A DNA stretch of 64,000 nt from Pascua guehoae (lineage: Eukaryota; Basidiomycota; Tremellomycetes; Trichosporonales; Trichosporonaceae): the NCBI GenBank assembly GCA_001600415.1, contig BCJX01000016.1, forward strand, positions 1-64,000, read 5' to 3'. The notes under the pieces were generated by a model. That model was not told the origin of the DNA. It did not search any database and worked only from the letters and a program-made list of their open reading frames with translations. Shown in pieces: positions 33,133 to 44,866 of the stretch. How positions within the stretch are numbered: position 1 is the first letter of the stretch; each line of letters opens with the position of its first letter. A program made the translations under genes and the position numbers.

Positions 33133-34674
33133 CAAGGGTCCCGATTACCATGTGCAAGGGGCATGGGTGGAGGAGGTGGAGGACAAAGAATGGGGCCCTG
33201 ACTATCGGGCAAGGGTAGAAGCCATCGAGGTCATCGGTGTAGAATATGACGAGGAAGGAGCGAGTCTCGGTCTGGAGTGGGAGACGCTGGCGTTGGTGGA
33301 GGAAAAGGAGGCGGCAGCCGAGCCAAAGAATATGTCGGAGATGGCGGAGAGGTTAGCCGACCAGATTGAGGACCAGGTGCGGCAACTGCCTGAGGATGGT
33401 CTGGAGGTCGAAGAGCTGGTGATAGAGGACATGATGACGGGGGTGTGTTAGGTGCTAGATTTTGGGATGGGAATCGAGCAGGAGTCATACGAGGTAGCAG
33501 GCCCATACAAGCCTGTTGCCAAGAAGAAGCGCCCAGTCCTGACGACAATGCCGGAGGAGGCCAAGCCGGTGTTGACGACACCCCCTGACGTGTGGGATGA
33601 CCTACCAGAGGTCACCACCAGCTACAAGAAGTTGGAGGACATCCCAGAAGGGAAGAGGTTGACAAGGGAGCGTCGAGACGCGCTCTTCAAAGACGAGTTT
33701 GAGGATTTTTGACTGAGGAGGAGAAATGCTTGATGGCCGTCGTCCTCCTCAGAAACGAGACGGCATTGGCGTGGATGGAAGACGAGAAGGGAGGGTTTAA
33801 GGAAGAGTACATACCTCCCCACAAGATACCCGTGGTATCGCACGAGCCATGGCAAGACCGGAACATCCGTTTGCCTGTAACGATGCGCGCCAAGGTCATC
33901 GAGTTCCTCAAGGAGAAGTTGAAGAATGGGCTGTACGAGAGGTCGCAGTCCAGCTACCGGTCGGGTTTCTTCATGGTAGAAAAGAAGGATGGGAGGATTA
34001 GGATCGTGCACAACTTGCAGAAGTTGAACTTGGTTATGATCAAGGATGCGGGTGTGCCGCCTTTGATGGATGAGATGACAGAGGAATTGGCGGGGTGTCA
34101 CTTATACACGAGTCTCGACGCCTTCGCAGGCTACGACCAAATGGTGCTACACCAGGGTTCACGTGACTTGACCACGTTTGAGAGCCCGATTGGCACTCTC
34201 AGGTTGCGGCATATGCCCCAAGGATGGACCAATGCTGTCGCCGCGTTTCAACGTGCAATGGTCTACATATTCGCCGAGGAGTCGCCGGAGATCGTGTGCG
34301 TGTACGTGGACGATGTCACCATCAAGGGACCGCACACGCAGTACCTGGGGCCGGATGGCAAACCCAAGAAGATACCCGGCACCGACATCCGCCGCTACGT
34401 CTATGAGCACGCGCTGTCAGTCAACAGGGTGCTGCACAAGATGAAGAGATTCAGCGGCACCTTCTCGGGGGCAAAAGTGCACTTGGGTGTGCCAGAGGTG
34501 CAAATGGTGGGATACATCTGTTCGGCCAAGGGCAGGAAGATCACTAAGATGGCCATGGCCAAGATCGAGAAATGGCCGAAGTGTAAGAACACCAAGGAGG
34601 TTAGAGGGTTTTTGGGGACAGTAGGAGTAGCTCGGAACTGGATCAATAACTACGGGAAGGTAGCGCTACCCTAG
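33133..34674 (+). pseudogene. Copy A reverse transcriptase
   Basis: An acidic linker with a TAG at 33449-33451 is followed by FKDEFEDF. A missing T in a T run (33705-33709) then shifts the frame into TEEEKCLMAVVLLRNETALAW. The RT shows KVIEFLKEKLKNGLYE, GFFMVEKKDGRIRIVHNLQ, TSLDAFAGYDQM, MPQGWTNAVAAFQRAM and an intact VYVDDVTIKGP. A thumb with VRGFLGTVGVARNWI follows. The frame stops at TAG 34672-34674 after another shift. Confidence 0.85.
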
Positions 34675-34676
34675 TA

Positions 34677-35643
34677 TTGTTGACCAAGACGCCGCGAGGT
34701 GCTCTGTTCGTCTGGACGATAGAGCACGATGAGGCCATGGACGAGATCAAGCGCCGGGTACTACTGAGTGGATGGATACGGCCGATAGACTACTCGAGAG
34801 TCAAGAAGCACCCGCCCATAGTGGCGATTGACGCCAGCATCACGGGATGTGGAGTAGAACTAGCACAAATGGGCGAAGATGGGAAGCGATACCCGGCCCG
34901 GTTCTACAGCATGTACTTCAACGCCATGCAGCAGGGCTACAGTCAACTAAAGTTGGAGTTGTACGGGATCTACATCGGGTTGAGGGCGGTCTGCCACTAC
35001 ACACACAACACTAGGTTCATCCTCAAGTCGGACTGCATGTCTATCAAGCAGATGATCAACTCTCCGATCCTGCCGAGTGCAGCAGAAGCTAGGTGGTGCT
35101 GGTACATCAAGCTTAACGACTTCGTCTTTAAGCATGTGCCAGGAGAGAGGCACAGGATTGCGGACGGTTTGTCGCGCAGGCCAAAGGCTGAAGATGACAG
35201 TGACGACACGAATCCCGAGGAGTGGCTGGACGCCTACTGTGAGGCTATTGACAGAGGGCGCGAGACTCGCACTGCACAAGTTGAAGCTCTGGATGACATC
35301 CCGTTTCAAGCTGAGCTGTACAAGGATGATGATGACTGGGTAGCAGTCGCCATGTTTCTGGAAGGCAAGGGCTGGCCGGCCGATGCAAGTCGGAGCAAGG
35401 TCAAGCGGCTGCAGTTGATGGCCAAGTACTGTCACCTCGAGCAGGGCAAGTTGTGGAGAAGGAAAGGGTATCGGCTCCCCACAGAAGTAGTAGTGGATAA
35501 GGCCCGGCAAGAATCGATTCTCAATCTCTGTCATGAGCAGGCGGGTCACAAGGGTGTGCAGTACACCTACTTCAAGGTCGCCAAGAGGTTCTACTGGCAA
35601 GGCATGAGTGTGGCGTGTAAAGAATGGACGAAGAGCTGCCCGG
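34677..35643 (+). pseudogene. Copy A RNase H and integrase zinc domain
   Basis: LTKTPRGALFVWTIEHDEAM leads into RNase H with IVAIDASITGCGVEL, QLKLELYGIYI and LKSDCMSIKQM (D, E, D), then HVPGERHRIADGLSRRPK. The integrase HHCC region begins with CHEQAGHKGVQYTYFKVAKR and ends at KSCPVW, where LTR-Q starts at 35644. The catalytic core is absent. Confidence 0.8.
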
Positions 35644-36189
35644 TGTGGCAGTTTTTCCCTACCGACAAGACTGGGCTGTTGCTCTGAGAGGTACTCAGCC
35701 TCTTACCCGCCTTCTCACCTGGCTTACCTACTAGTCTCCACAGGGCCCCAACACTCGCTATGTTGCACCTCTTTTACCTCTAGCGTCGATAGGGGCGGGC
35801 CCCACAAGCGGCTCCCGCTGGCCAACCTCGGGCCCCTTTACATCCCAAAACAGATTGACAGTGGGCCCCGCTCGCCACGTTGGAGGCCGCGTGCCTGGCT
35901 CCGCTGCACTTCGGCATGGAGTAGAGTCGGGCCCCTCGTCCCTCGCCGCTAACAGATAGCGGGCTCCATGCACTGTACTCGCCGACTCAAGTCGGGCTCC
36001 ATGATCCTTGCCGCTGATCGACAGCAGGCTCCGTGCGCTGCACTCGCTGACCAGAGTCGGGCTCCAAGGGAATGATGCATGAACGACATGAAACTCCGAT
36101 GTCGCTTCTAGTTATTACTATGGATAGCCTAGTGAACCTAAACTTCGACGCTAGGAGATTAGCAGAGAAGGCGAGAAATTACCACCACA
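35644..36189 (+). repeat. LTR-Q copy 2
   Basis: 546 bp, TGTGGCAGTTTTTCCCTACC ... GCGAGAAATTACCACCACA, matching LTR-Q copy 1 (16054-16272 plus 24441-25072), with CCGG immediately to the left. The right flank (GTTCA) does not repeat the left one, so it is either a truncated element end or a solo LTR with a damaged flank. Confidence 0.6.
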
Positions 36190-36597
36190 GTTCACAAGCG
36201 TCCCGGTGGGTCAGCCCTCCGACCCTGGCAATCTCTTTACCTCTTAATGTTCTCGTTTACGAGGGATTGAGCACCCCAGGGCCTAGTAAGGCCTTACACT
36301 TACTTGGCACATCGTTACTGCAGTACTCAGTCCTCGCCCTCCCTCTTCCTCAACCAGCCCTCCCCGAACAAGTTCACCCTTCACTCCCCACAGTCCGAAC
36401 TTGACCGCTTAACAGTAGCTAGCCCACTTTTACCCTCGGAATCCGCACAAAACCCGTCACGCCTGGTGCCAGTTCACCCGGCAATCATGCACCTCTTTTA
36501 TTCGAGATCCACGCAGGCAAGCCGACTCCCCCAAACCATTCCACCTCCAGCGACCTCACTTAGACAAGTCAGCCTCTACCCAGGCCGTTCCACTCCA
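36190..36597. other. Stretch without recognisable gene
   Basis: C/T-rich DNA between LTR-Q and the 48-bp repeats. No supported gene. Confidence 0.3.
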
Positions 36598-37012
36598 AGT
36601 GTCCGTGCTGGACTAGTTAATCCTTGTCCAGGCCATTCTACTTCTGCTGTCTGCGCTAGATTGGACCATCCACGCTTGGGTCAATCTGTTCCCGATGTCC
36701 ATGTTAGATTGGACCATCCGCGCTTGATTCAATCTGCTCCCGGGGTCCGTGTTAGATTGGACCATCCACGCTTGATTCAATCTGCTCCCGGGGTCCAAGC
36801 TAGATCGGCCCATCCTTGCTCAGCTCAATCTGCTCCCNNNNNNNNNNNNNNNNNNNNNNNNNNNNNNNNNNNNNNNNNNNNNNNNNNNNNNNNNNNNNNN
36901 NNNNNNNNNNNNNNNNNNNNNNNNNNNGGGTCCAAGCTAGATCGGCCCATCCTCGCTCAGCTCAATCTGCTCCCGGGGTCCAAGCTAGATCGGCCCATCC
37001 TCGCTCGGGCCC
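36598..37012 (+). repeat. 48-bp tandem repeats with assembly gap
   Basis: Units of GGTCCAAGCTAGATCGGCCC, ATCCTCGCTCAGCTCAATCT and GCTCCCGG repeat with a 48-bp period (for example T at 36746 and 36794). Left units are more diverged. N at 36838-36927 (90 bases) falls inside the array, and the phase across it is not a multiple of 48, so the true copy number is unknown. The array lies about 500 bp upstream of the gene at 37508. Confidence 0.85.
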
Positions 37013-37387
37013 CACCACTCAAGCCACTCGACGCCTCTTCTTGCCTTCATCACTCACTTTTCCACTCACACATGCCTTTCTCACCTCCTCATCACACCTC
37101 ATCACACCTCCCCTCTCAAGGTTTACATCCCACCTCGATCACACCCACGCCCTCCTCGATTCATTCTCCAACCCCCGCTCGCGAGCCAAGGTGACTACCC
37201 GAAACCTCCACCCTACCCTCGCACGGACTTCACCCCACTTCTCAAGCCCCGTCACCCTCTTTCCAGTATCATCACAACCTAGCTTCTCGGTATGCATGCA
37301 TTGTTTGTCACCCTCGCCCTTCCGTGTACTCGTCCCACGTTTCTATCACACTACCAACTAACCTGTTCCCACCCCTTTTCTTTCGGC

Positions 37388-37394
37388 TTATAAG
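37388..37394 (+). promoter_or_regulatory. TATA-like box of the gene at 37508
   Basis: TTATAAG lies 114 bp before the ATG and is followed by a strongly C/T-rich leader, the usual layout of active fungal promoters. Confidence 0.5.
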
Positions 37395-37507
37395 CGGACC
37401 CCACCTCCGTCTCCTTCCTTCTTCAATTTCATCCCACTACCTTCCCCTTTTTCCACCCCCTTTTCTTTAGTCGCCTCTCCCCTCGGAACCACGCTTTCTC
37501 GATCACC

Positions 37508-39161
37508 ATGGCTGCCAACCCCCTTTCTCTCTCCACCATTTACGGCTACATGGGTCGCTCGGTCCTTACTCAGTTCAAGGCGGATATCCTCCCGACTCAC
37601 CCCGCCCCCGACCTCAAGACTGTCATGGCTCGCACCAAGCCACTCGAAGACGCTCTCTGCGGCGTCGACTTTAAAGCGGTGGCAACCACAGATGACGATG
37701 CCGCAGTCGAGGCTCTGGTGGAAATCGTGCAGGACTTCAAGACCAAGGTGAGCGGACTCCGGTCACCACCCTCCCGCAGTCACTAATCCCCCCCCCCAGC
37801 TTGTACAGGACCCTGTGAAGAACCCTTTTGTTCACATTTACCATCCGGTTACGCGTGTGCGCTCTGCCGCTCTGGTCTCTTGGAGTCTTTTCTGGACACA
37901 GGTCCTTTCTTTCCCGCTCTTCCAGGGCCTATTTGCCAACGATGACAAGGATGACATCGAGGAGTGAGTCTTTCCTACTCTTTCCCTTCTATCCCCTTGC
38001 TCACCACGCCCCCTTTTCATCCGTTCCCTCCAGACCTTCTGTCACGACTTTTTGCCATCTTTGGGACCAAGTCCTTGGGCCTTGCTCCTCTACTGATTCC
38101 ACAGCCTCGGGCAAGATACTGGCGGCTTGGCTCCTTTGCCATTACGTCAAACTCCGAAAGGAGCACTACTCCCGCCACCAAGTGAGTCTCACACCTTCAC
38201 ACCTTTTGCCTGTACCATTCCGGTCACTCTAACTCCTAGGCCTTCAACCATTTTCTCCACTCCATTGACCCGGCTGCCTTCTTAGCCTGGATTGATCGCT
38301 TCGATGTTGTGCCCAACAGCCTGTTCCCGGCCCCTACCGTCGTCACCCCCAACCAACGCCGCATCCGGCCGGTCGACGTGAACCTCCGTACCCCTTCCCC
38401 TCAGCCCCCTTCGGAGTCCAAAGAGTCTGAGGAAGAAGAGAAAGACGACCCATTCCGTACACAGGAGGATTTGTCCCCCGCCGACCACGAGAAACTCTGC
38501 GCGTGGACCTCTTACGGGAGCGACAAGACGCAGGTTCGCTTTGCAGACGTGAGTCTTCCCCCCCCATCCTTCCATCGCCCCTTTTACTAACTCATAGGTC
38601 AATTGGGCTAAGGAATTTCCTGCGCATGCTGTCCTGCCCCCGACTGCGGCCTGTGCCCACTGCCGGAACTTAGGCATTACCTGCTGGGGCAACGTCAAGA
38701 ACCCGGAAGACTTGTGCGCGCCCTGTAAAAAGGGCAAGGTCCCCTGCACTTTCCACCCCGGCCCTCTGTCTGTCCTTCCTCGTGCTCACCAAGCTTCCTT
38801 GGTTCCACTCCAGGAGGCTATCTCCCTTTCTCCCAAGGTCCAGGCAGACCTTCGCCTCCCTTTGGCCCTCGAACTCATGCGTAATGCCAAGACCCTTACT
38901 CAAGGCTCCCATTATTCTCGCAATGCTGTGGTGGCAGACCTCCCTGCTCCTACTCCCAAACCCAATGGGAAGTTCATGGACAGCCGTGCACAGGCAGCTC
39001 GCCACACCTGCAAGTACAAGTCTGCCTCCGAGGCCGAGTTTATGCTGCGCGTCTACGACGAGGCGAAGGAGGAAAAACGCATCCAAGAAGAGGACGAGAA
39101 GGCCCGCCGTGAGGCCGCCTCCAAAGCCCAGGGTTCCGGCACCTCGGGCCCCGCAGTGTAG
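37508..39161 (+). CDS. Five-exon gene with Zn2Cys6-like cluster, convergent with copy B gag
   Basis: Exons 37508-37747, 37800-37963, 38034-38181, 38240-38548 and 38598-39161 join in one frame of 474 residues. Introns of 52, 70, 58, 49 nt all begin GTGAG and end AG, with CTAAT/CTAAC-like branch sites. The N-terminus is MAANPLSLSTIYGYMGRSVL. Near residue 300 is CAHCRNLGITC...CAPCKKGKVPC (38652-38747), fitting CX2CX6CX10CX2CX6C. After it come a helical region and a Lys/Glu-rich tail (EAKEEKRIQEEDEKARREA). No stop or frameshift, in contrast to the retroelements on both sides. It faces the truncated gag of copy B, the same convergent geometry as the gypsy1 antisense gene. I do not recognise the family. 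A host gene or a retroelement-carried gene are both possible. Confidence 0.75.
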
Positions 39162-39673
39162 CATAGCCACCATCCTGTAGCTCCCCATCCCGCTTGTGTT
39201 GTCGATGCATTTGTTCAGCCTCTCAGCATGTCCTACTCCTGTCCTATACTCCATAGCATCCAACAACTCCATTCCACCCAAAGTTCATACAACTACACTT
39301 GGACCCCGTTTGTTACTCATGCTTTCTGCCCTCGTCCTTCAACTCTCTACCCTTCACAGCTCGTCCATCCATGCTCTGGCTTCCCCCAACCCTAGTCTCA
39401 CATGGGCTCCGTCCCACACACTTGCATCACCCTCACTATACTCCATTTCCATCCCCTCTTGCAGCTAACCTCATGCAGACCCCGTCCCTTGTGCACCTTT
39501 TTACCAAAGTTCTCTGCCCCTATCCTTCTTACAGCTTGGCCTTCCCAACTTGTCACCATCTTACTCGTCCTAACTCGTCCACCATCTTACTCATCCCTAC
39601 ACAGACCTAACTCCCGTGCATGCCCTACTACCCTGCTTCTCCACTCCTGTCCCTCTCGCGGCCTTCCCATACC
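39162..39673 (+). other. C/T-rich 3' flank of the gene at 37508
   Basis: Low-complexity pyrimidine-rich DNA with repeated TCTCACATGG(A/G)CCCCG and ACTCGTCC motifs. No coding frame supported. Copy B homology starts at about 39690. Confidence 0.35.
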
Positions 39674-42600
39674 TTATTTGTCACCCCAGTTTGGTCTCAC
39701 ATGGACCCCGCTTACCTTTTCCATGAGAAATGCCATGAGCTCGGCGTTTTCGTCGCAGCGCGACCTCCGGGCCTCGACACTTACTCCCCCAGGCAGCTCG
39801 TCCCACGCGACAACCAATCCCAATGCCACCTCGTATTCTCCATCCCATTCCACCCCCGCCTCGTCCACATAGTAGTCTCCCTCCTCTTCATCCTCATACT
39901 CGGGACTATACTTGTCGTCAGCACACGCTTCGCCGACGCATGCCTCCTCCATCTCCTCCTCCCATCCCATTTCTACGGCCTCCTGATACCATTCCGCATT
40001 CAGTGCCGCCGCTTCAGCCGTACGCTGCTTCGCCTCGGCGAGACTCTCGGCGACACAAGCATGCCGATTGCCCTGGGTAGGGTGTCGCCCCACCATCTCT
40101 CCAACTTTTGGTCCTCCTGCCCACACAATAGGCCTGCTCTTTCGCCCCGGCACTTGATCTCCGTACCGGACTACGCCAAGGTCCAGAACCTCCTGCAACT
40201 TCCGACATTCGCCCACAAAGTGACCCAGGTTCCCATACCAAAAACACTCATTCCGGCGGAACGTGAAGGGCCTCGACCCTGCCAGTTGCTGGCCTCCCCC
40301 AGGTAACAGCCCCGCCGCCGCCATTTTGGCTTCCACAGCGGCATTTTCGATCCTGGGTTTGGTTGGCGCGGGAGTGGAGGGCCTTGGCCCTAGGGCCCTG
40401 GGCACAAACTGCGGCCTTTGGCCGTTCCACGGTGGCCGCTGGAACAGAGGCCGCGGCACAGGTCACGGTGCGTATGTAAGACGCCTGCTGGGGTCTAGTC
40501 GTAGAAGGCGGCGACGGATGCAGCAAGGATGAATCGCCAAGGAGGGATATAGAGCAATATCGAGCGATAGGGGGCGACGAGGGTCTGGGGGAAGATGTGC
40601 AGCGAGTGCACAGAGGATAAGAGAGAAGACGACCGCTGTCGGCGACGACAAGATGAATAGGACTTCTACAACTCAACTACGAATCTAGATCATTGGCCCT
40701 CATATGCTCAAGAGGGCCACCTTATATCTCTCTTTCTACGGTCGTGAGGGACAGCCGCCAACGTCTCCTTGTCCCGCCTAGCTGTCCATCTCGTAGTGGC
40801 TATCTGGCATATGGACCGATCGCTTATGCTAGAGCCGGCGTGCTGAGTAAGCCCGTCGGCCTTGGGACGTGGCCGAGGTCATGGGACGTCGCCTTCCATC
40901 GCCGTCGACCGAGGAATTACGAGAATGTCGGCGAGAGAGAGTCACAAGGTGGTCGTGGATAGTCCTTAGTAACAAGGACGGGTACCTGGTGGGCCCAGAC
41001 CGTGGGCTATGGGGCGATATGGAGCAATATCGATCGATATCCCTGCGGAATTGCTTCCGTCTCGTATGGCGCCGTGGCTTGGTTGTTACAGTGTACGCGG
41101 TTCCTCCTCCCAGGGAGCTCGAGGAGTAGTAGCTACTCTCGAGGACAGGCGCGACCAACTTTCCTAGCGCGTCAGCAGACTCAATGGTGGCCATGGTATA
41201 CGCCTCGGCATACTCCGCGCTCCTTGGCCCCTTGTGTGCCAGGGTCGTCCAGGCCGTGGACAACGCCTGATGCGCCTTGTGGTTGTCCAGTAACTCGCTC
41301 CTCAAACTCGGCAACCATGCTTTGGCCACCCCGGGCTGCACCTGGTTGAGTCTCACCCAGTGCTCTTGATACTCCCTCTCCACCTCTCTACGTTGGGGTA
41401 GGGCCGCGCTGACATGCTCCACCTTTAGCTTCTTCATTCCGTCTATTATCTCCTTCATCGTACCCGGCATTTTGGGTACCCGAGCCCCGCTCAGGCCTTC
41501 GGTGAAGGTAAAAGTCGTCCCGTCCCCGCCGATCTGGATCAACTTCTCCCCTTCGATCCTGCTACGATAGCGAGCTAAAGCCTCTTCCCCCCATCGTGCC
41601 TTGTTACGAAGACTCTGGACCGCTTCGCCCTTCCCCATCCTCAGCTGCACCATCTCATTCTCCGGGTAGAAATACTCCAAGAGCGCTTTCTCCACCTGTT
41701 TCCAGCAAGGGAGGCTCTTCCCGTCCCATCCCTCACTCCTCCACCTACTCTCGTTCGCCACTTTCACTTCCTGCATGAGCGAGTGCGAGAAGCTGCTAAA
41801 GTAGCAGCGGTCCACCACCTTGGCCGTGTACTCTTCCGACCTCCGGTACTGCTCAATCAGGAGGGCAAACTCCTCCGTGTACTGCACGACATCTCCCCGC
41901 TCTGTTACTCCTTTCGCCAACCGCTGCGCAGCGAGCTCTTCCAAGTCCTTCGCCGTCGCCGGCGCCCTCGTAGGGTCGTAGTATCTCTCTTGTAGCTCCT
42001 CCTGGAATGCCTCCCAACTTCGGACATTCATGGCCTTCACGACCACAGCGAACTGTCGCCTCTTCTCGATGAGCACGTATTTGGGGTAGAGACTCATCCT
42101 CTCCCCTCCCGTCAGGCCGGCAGTGTCCGCGGCATCATTGAACCACTCCAAGTGATCAACCAGGGTGGCGCCGTTGAGGTCCCAGACTCTCGCCTTGTGC
42201 CCACCGAGAGTAGGCATCGAGCGGTAGGTCACCTTCTTACTGACCACTTCCTCGCTATCCTCGCTCCAAGTCTCGTCATCGTACTCTCGGGCTAACTTTT
42301 GTGCATACTTGTCATGCTCCTCATAGCGCGGCTGTCGGAGGGCCCACCCAGTCCTCCGACCCTGGCCAGAGTCTTGCTCTTCTACTGCTTGGGCAGTATG
42401 CGTGGTAAAACGCCTAGTCTCTTCCCTTCTCGTCCAAAACCCAACTCGCAGAATACCGTCAGACTCCTGATCGGTCGGGGCACGAGATCCATAACTTCCG
42501 TCCCTGCTGCTTATGGCAGGGGCAGGCTCCGATACACGGTCCACCGGGCGGCAGCTGTGCCAGCCTCGGCATGATCGAGCTCCGACGCTAGTGTCCTCGG

Positions 42601-43300
42601 CTCACGGTCTTCAACAATGGCCGCCCCATCGCCAAAGCGGGTGGTAGGGGCTCTGGGAGACACCACAGGAACGTGGGACCGGTCTCCAGCAGAGGGGTTA
42701 TCCTCTTCTCTGCCAATGGCTATGCCAGTGACTAGCACTGCAGCTTGCGCGCCGAGACCCAAGGGCGTACGCTCCTTTGGGTCCTCAAGAGGGGCCAGGC
42801 CATCTCTCTTGGTAGCGGGGTCCTTTGGCATCGAACCGCCGCGGCCCACGTTGCCGTGAGCCCCTCCGGCTTGCTCCAGGCTAGCATTCCTCTCTCGCTC
42901 GTCCTCTCCTCTACCCCTCCACTCACCACTCACCTCTCTCGCCCCCGTTCCGATGTCCAAGTGCGGCGGCAGGGCCCTGTTCGCGAATCCAGGTGGCGGT
43001 GCACCACCAACCATCGGTTCCGTTGCTGGGTTCATCGACATCCTTGGCTCGTGTTGCACTAGGTCGGTGTCCTTGCTGTCCTTGGGCAAGGATCGAGTCA
43101 CGGATCCTCTGAGGGTGGTTTCGAGAGTGGCTGGCCGTAATTTCTTCGCTAGTCGCGAAGCAGTTCTCGGCGGTGGGGTTGGAGCAAGCGGTTGCTCCTG
43201 GTAGTGCTTGAGCGGGTTGAGGGGTGTCAGAGACCTGGTGAGTAGAGCGATCGCTCGACCGGGAATCTCCTTTTTCTGACTTCAAAAGGACGGCCCGCCG
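39674..43300 (-). pseudogene. Copy B gag, interrupted by a solo LTR
   Basis: Two open blocks, 42544-41091 and 40469-39674, form one gag once the LTR at 40475-41090 is removed. It reads ITSVPAA-type leader, MPTLGGHKARVWDLNGATLV, NVRSWEAFQEELQERYYDP, FALLIEQYRRSEEYTAKVVD, SYYSSSSLGGGTAY, then FQRPPWNGQRPQF. The zinc knuckle CFWYGNLGHFVGEC has Tyr at the second Cys, probably disabling it. An upstream frame at 43101-42511 (SMNPATEPMVGGAPPPGF) is the gag N-terminus, offset by a frameshift. Homology to copy A stops at about 39690 (AFLMEKV). Protease and pol are absent. Confidence 0.85.
40475..41090 (-). mobile_element. Solo LTR inserted in copy B gag
   Basis: 616 bp, TGTAACAACC...GCGTCTTACA on the minus strand, flanked by 5-bp repeats GCGTA (40470-40474) and GTGTA (41091-41095), one mismatch apart. 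Copy A has a single uninterrupted TACGC there. Its 3' end matches 51589-51705 (CTTCTACGACTAGRCCCC, CTTACA). Contains repeated ATCGCTCGATATTGCTC-type motifs. Confidence 0.85.
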
Positions 43301-44866
43301 CTCTCCTTGCGTCGTGGCGATGGACCATGGGCCCGGGTTTTTCGCGTGCCACGCCTCGTGGCTTGGGGCCCATGAAAGTGGAGTCGAGTGGGGGGGGTCC
43401 GTGGCCCCTCCCAGTCAAACTCACGGGCCGCCCGGGGTTGGGGGATGGAGAGCTCGTTGTGGGTTGGCTCCAGGGGGGCGCGCGCCGAGACCCGCTCCCC
43501 AGCCTGCGCGTTGGGGCTTTTCAACCCCTTCCTTGCTCGAGTCCCTGACCCCATACTGACAAGCCCGAAAACCAGACGGACCCGGGTCAAGCTGCCTGCC
43601 TGCCTCTCATGCCCTTCTCTCACCCGTCGTACGTCGAACTAGAGGTGCGCCTCAGTCCCCAATTGCAAGGATAAGACCAAAGGCAGCATCGATGATGAGG
43701 TGCTCGTTCTGCCCGGTGCGCACGACCTGCCTGGGCTCCGACGCCGCCCTCGACTCTTGGTCCTAACACCGCAGCCCAGCGCTGGCCTCCTGCATCAGCA
43801 GGCGACTTTCGCCCCTGGTGGCCCGACACTTTCGGCTCCGCTTGTTGGGCCTGGCTGACTCGTGGTATTGGCAACTGCAGACTTGCAGGGGATGCAGTTG
43901 TCGCGCCCCTGCAGGTCCGCATGGGACGCAGTTGTCTGGGCCGCTGCCCCGTCTTGCCTCCCCCACTCTGGGGGTTTTCCGGCCCAGCCCCCTTCCAGTC
44001 GCCACCGGCGGGAAGCGGTTACCTTCCCTTGTGTGCCACCATGCGGTCGCCATTTGGCAACCGCAGGCCTACACGGGACGCAGCTGTCACGATCTTCGAC
44101 CTTCGCCTCCCCCCCTCCGGAGTGGCAGGGCCTCGCCCATCCCGAGTCTCACCCCCTGAACCCTGGGTGGTACAGCCCGTACTTGCCAATGTTCTTGTGC
44201 GCGCCACTCAGCCTCGCGCGCCCCAGAGCGGATCGCGATCAGGCGAGCGCACTTGTTCTTGCGCCCATCGCGGAGTTTGCGCCTCTGCTCGCCCAGTCCG
44301 CAGGTTTTGAGGCCCTCCTGATCGTATCCACTCTCTTGCTGGGTGCACGGCTGCCTCGTCGTCCCAGCCGCAGCTTGGGGGCTCGAGCCGAACTCCGCGG
44401 GGTCCACCCGGTCCTCCTTCCCGGCACTGCCAGGTGGTCGAAGGTCGGGAACGGACAAACACTGCGTCTCGTGGCGGCCCTGTGTTGGCCTTCTGAGTCT
44501 CGCCCTTTCTTGAGGGGCAACACCACGCTCGCCCTCAAGTGTCGGTTTTGTAAAGAGGGCAGCGCCGCGCTTGCCCTCAAGTCTCGGTCTTGTAGAGAGG
44601 GCAGCGCCACACTTGCCCTCAAGTCTTGGTTTTGTAAAGAGGGCAGCGCCGCGCTCACCCTCAAGTCTCGGTCTCGTAGAGAGGGCAGCGCCGCGCTCGC
44701 CCTCGAGTCTTGGTCTCGTCCCTATTATGCATGGCCGCGCCGCTCTGGCTCTCATGTCCCGTCCTTGGTATGGCAGCGCTGTGCTGATCCTCGTGATTCA
44801 TCACCCGCTTCCCAGTGGGCGCGACTTTTCACTTCGAGAGCAAGCCCCATAATGGGCTCCAAAATT
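43301..44866 (-). other. Copy B leader with 51-bp tandem repeats
   Basis: Collinear with the copy A leader. On the plus strand 44525-44720 holds about four copies of a ~51-bp unit (CTCAAGTCTCGGTCTTGTAG, AGAGGGCAGCGCCGCGCTTG). I see no conserved coding frame. Confidence 0.55.

Larger units (their letters stand above)
25369..35643 (+). mobile_element. Copy A: Ty3-like element with VDDG protease, 3' truncated
   Basis: LTR1, then a long GC-rich leader with tandem repeats, gag, protease (VDDG), RT (YVDD), RNase H and the start of the integrase zinc domain. Sequence then switches to LTR-Q at 35644, so the integrase core and the matching 3' LTR are missing. Stops and frameshifts are frequent in gag and pol. 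Copy B (39674-45415, minus) is the same family and helps to tell original codons from mutations. Confidence 0.8.

Noticed and set aside
25369..36189. LTR-Q copies as the two LTRs of copy A
   Set aside because: They flank copy A on both sides, but copy B starts exactly at LTR1 with the same primer-binding site and the LTR-Q flanks do not match as a target duplication. I treat LTR-Q as separate, with some doubt.
36304..37194. Long plus-strand frame across the N gap
   Set aside because: Consists of translated 48-bp repeats and N; not a gene.
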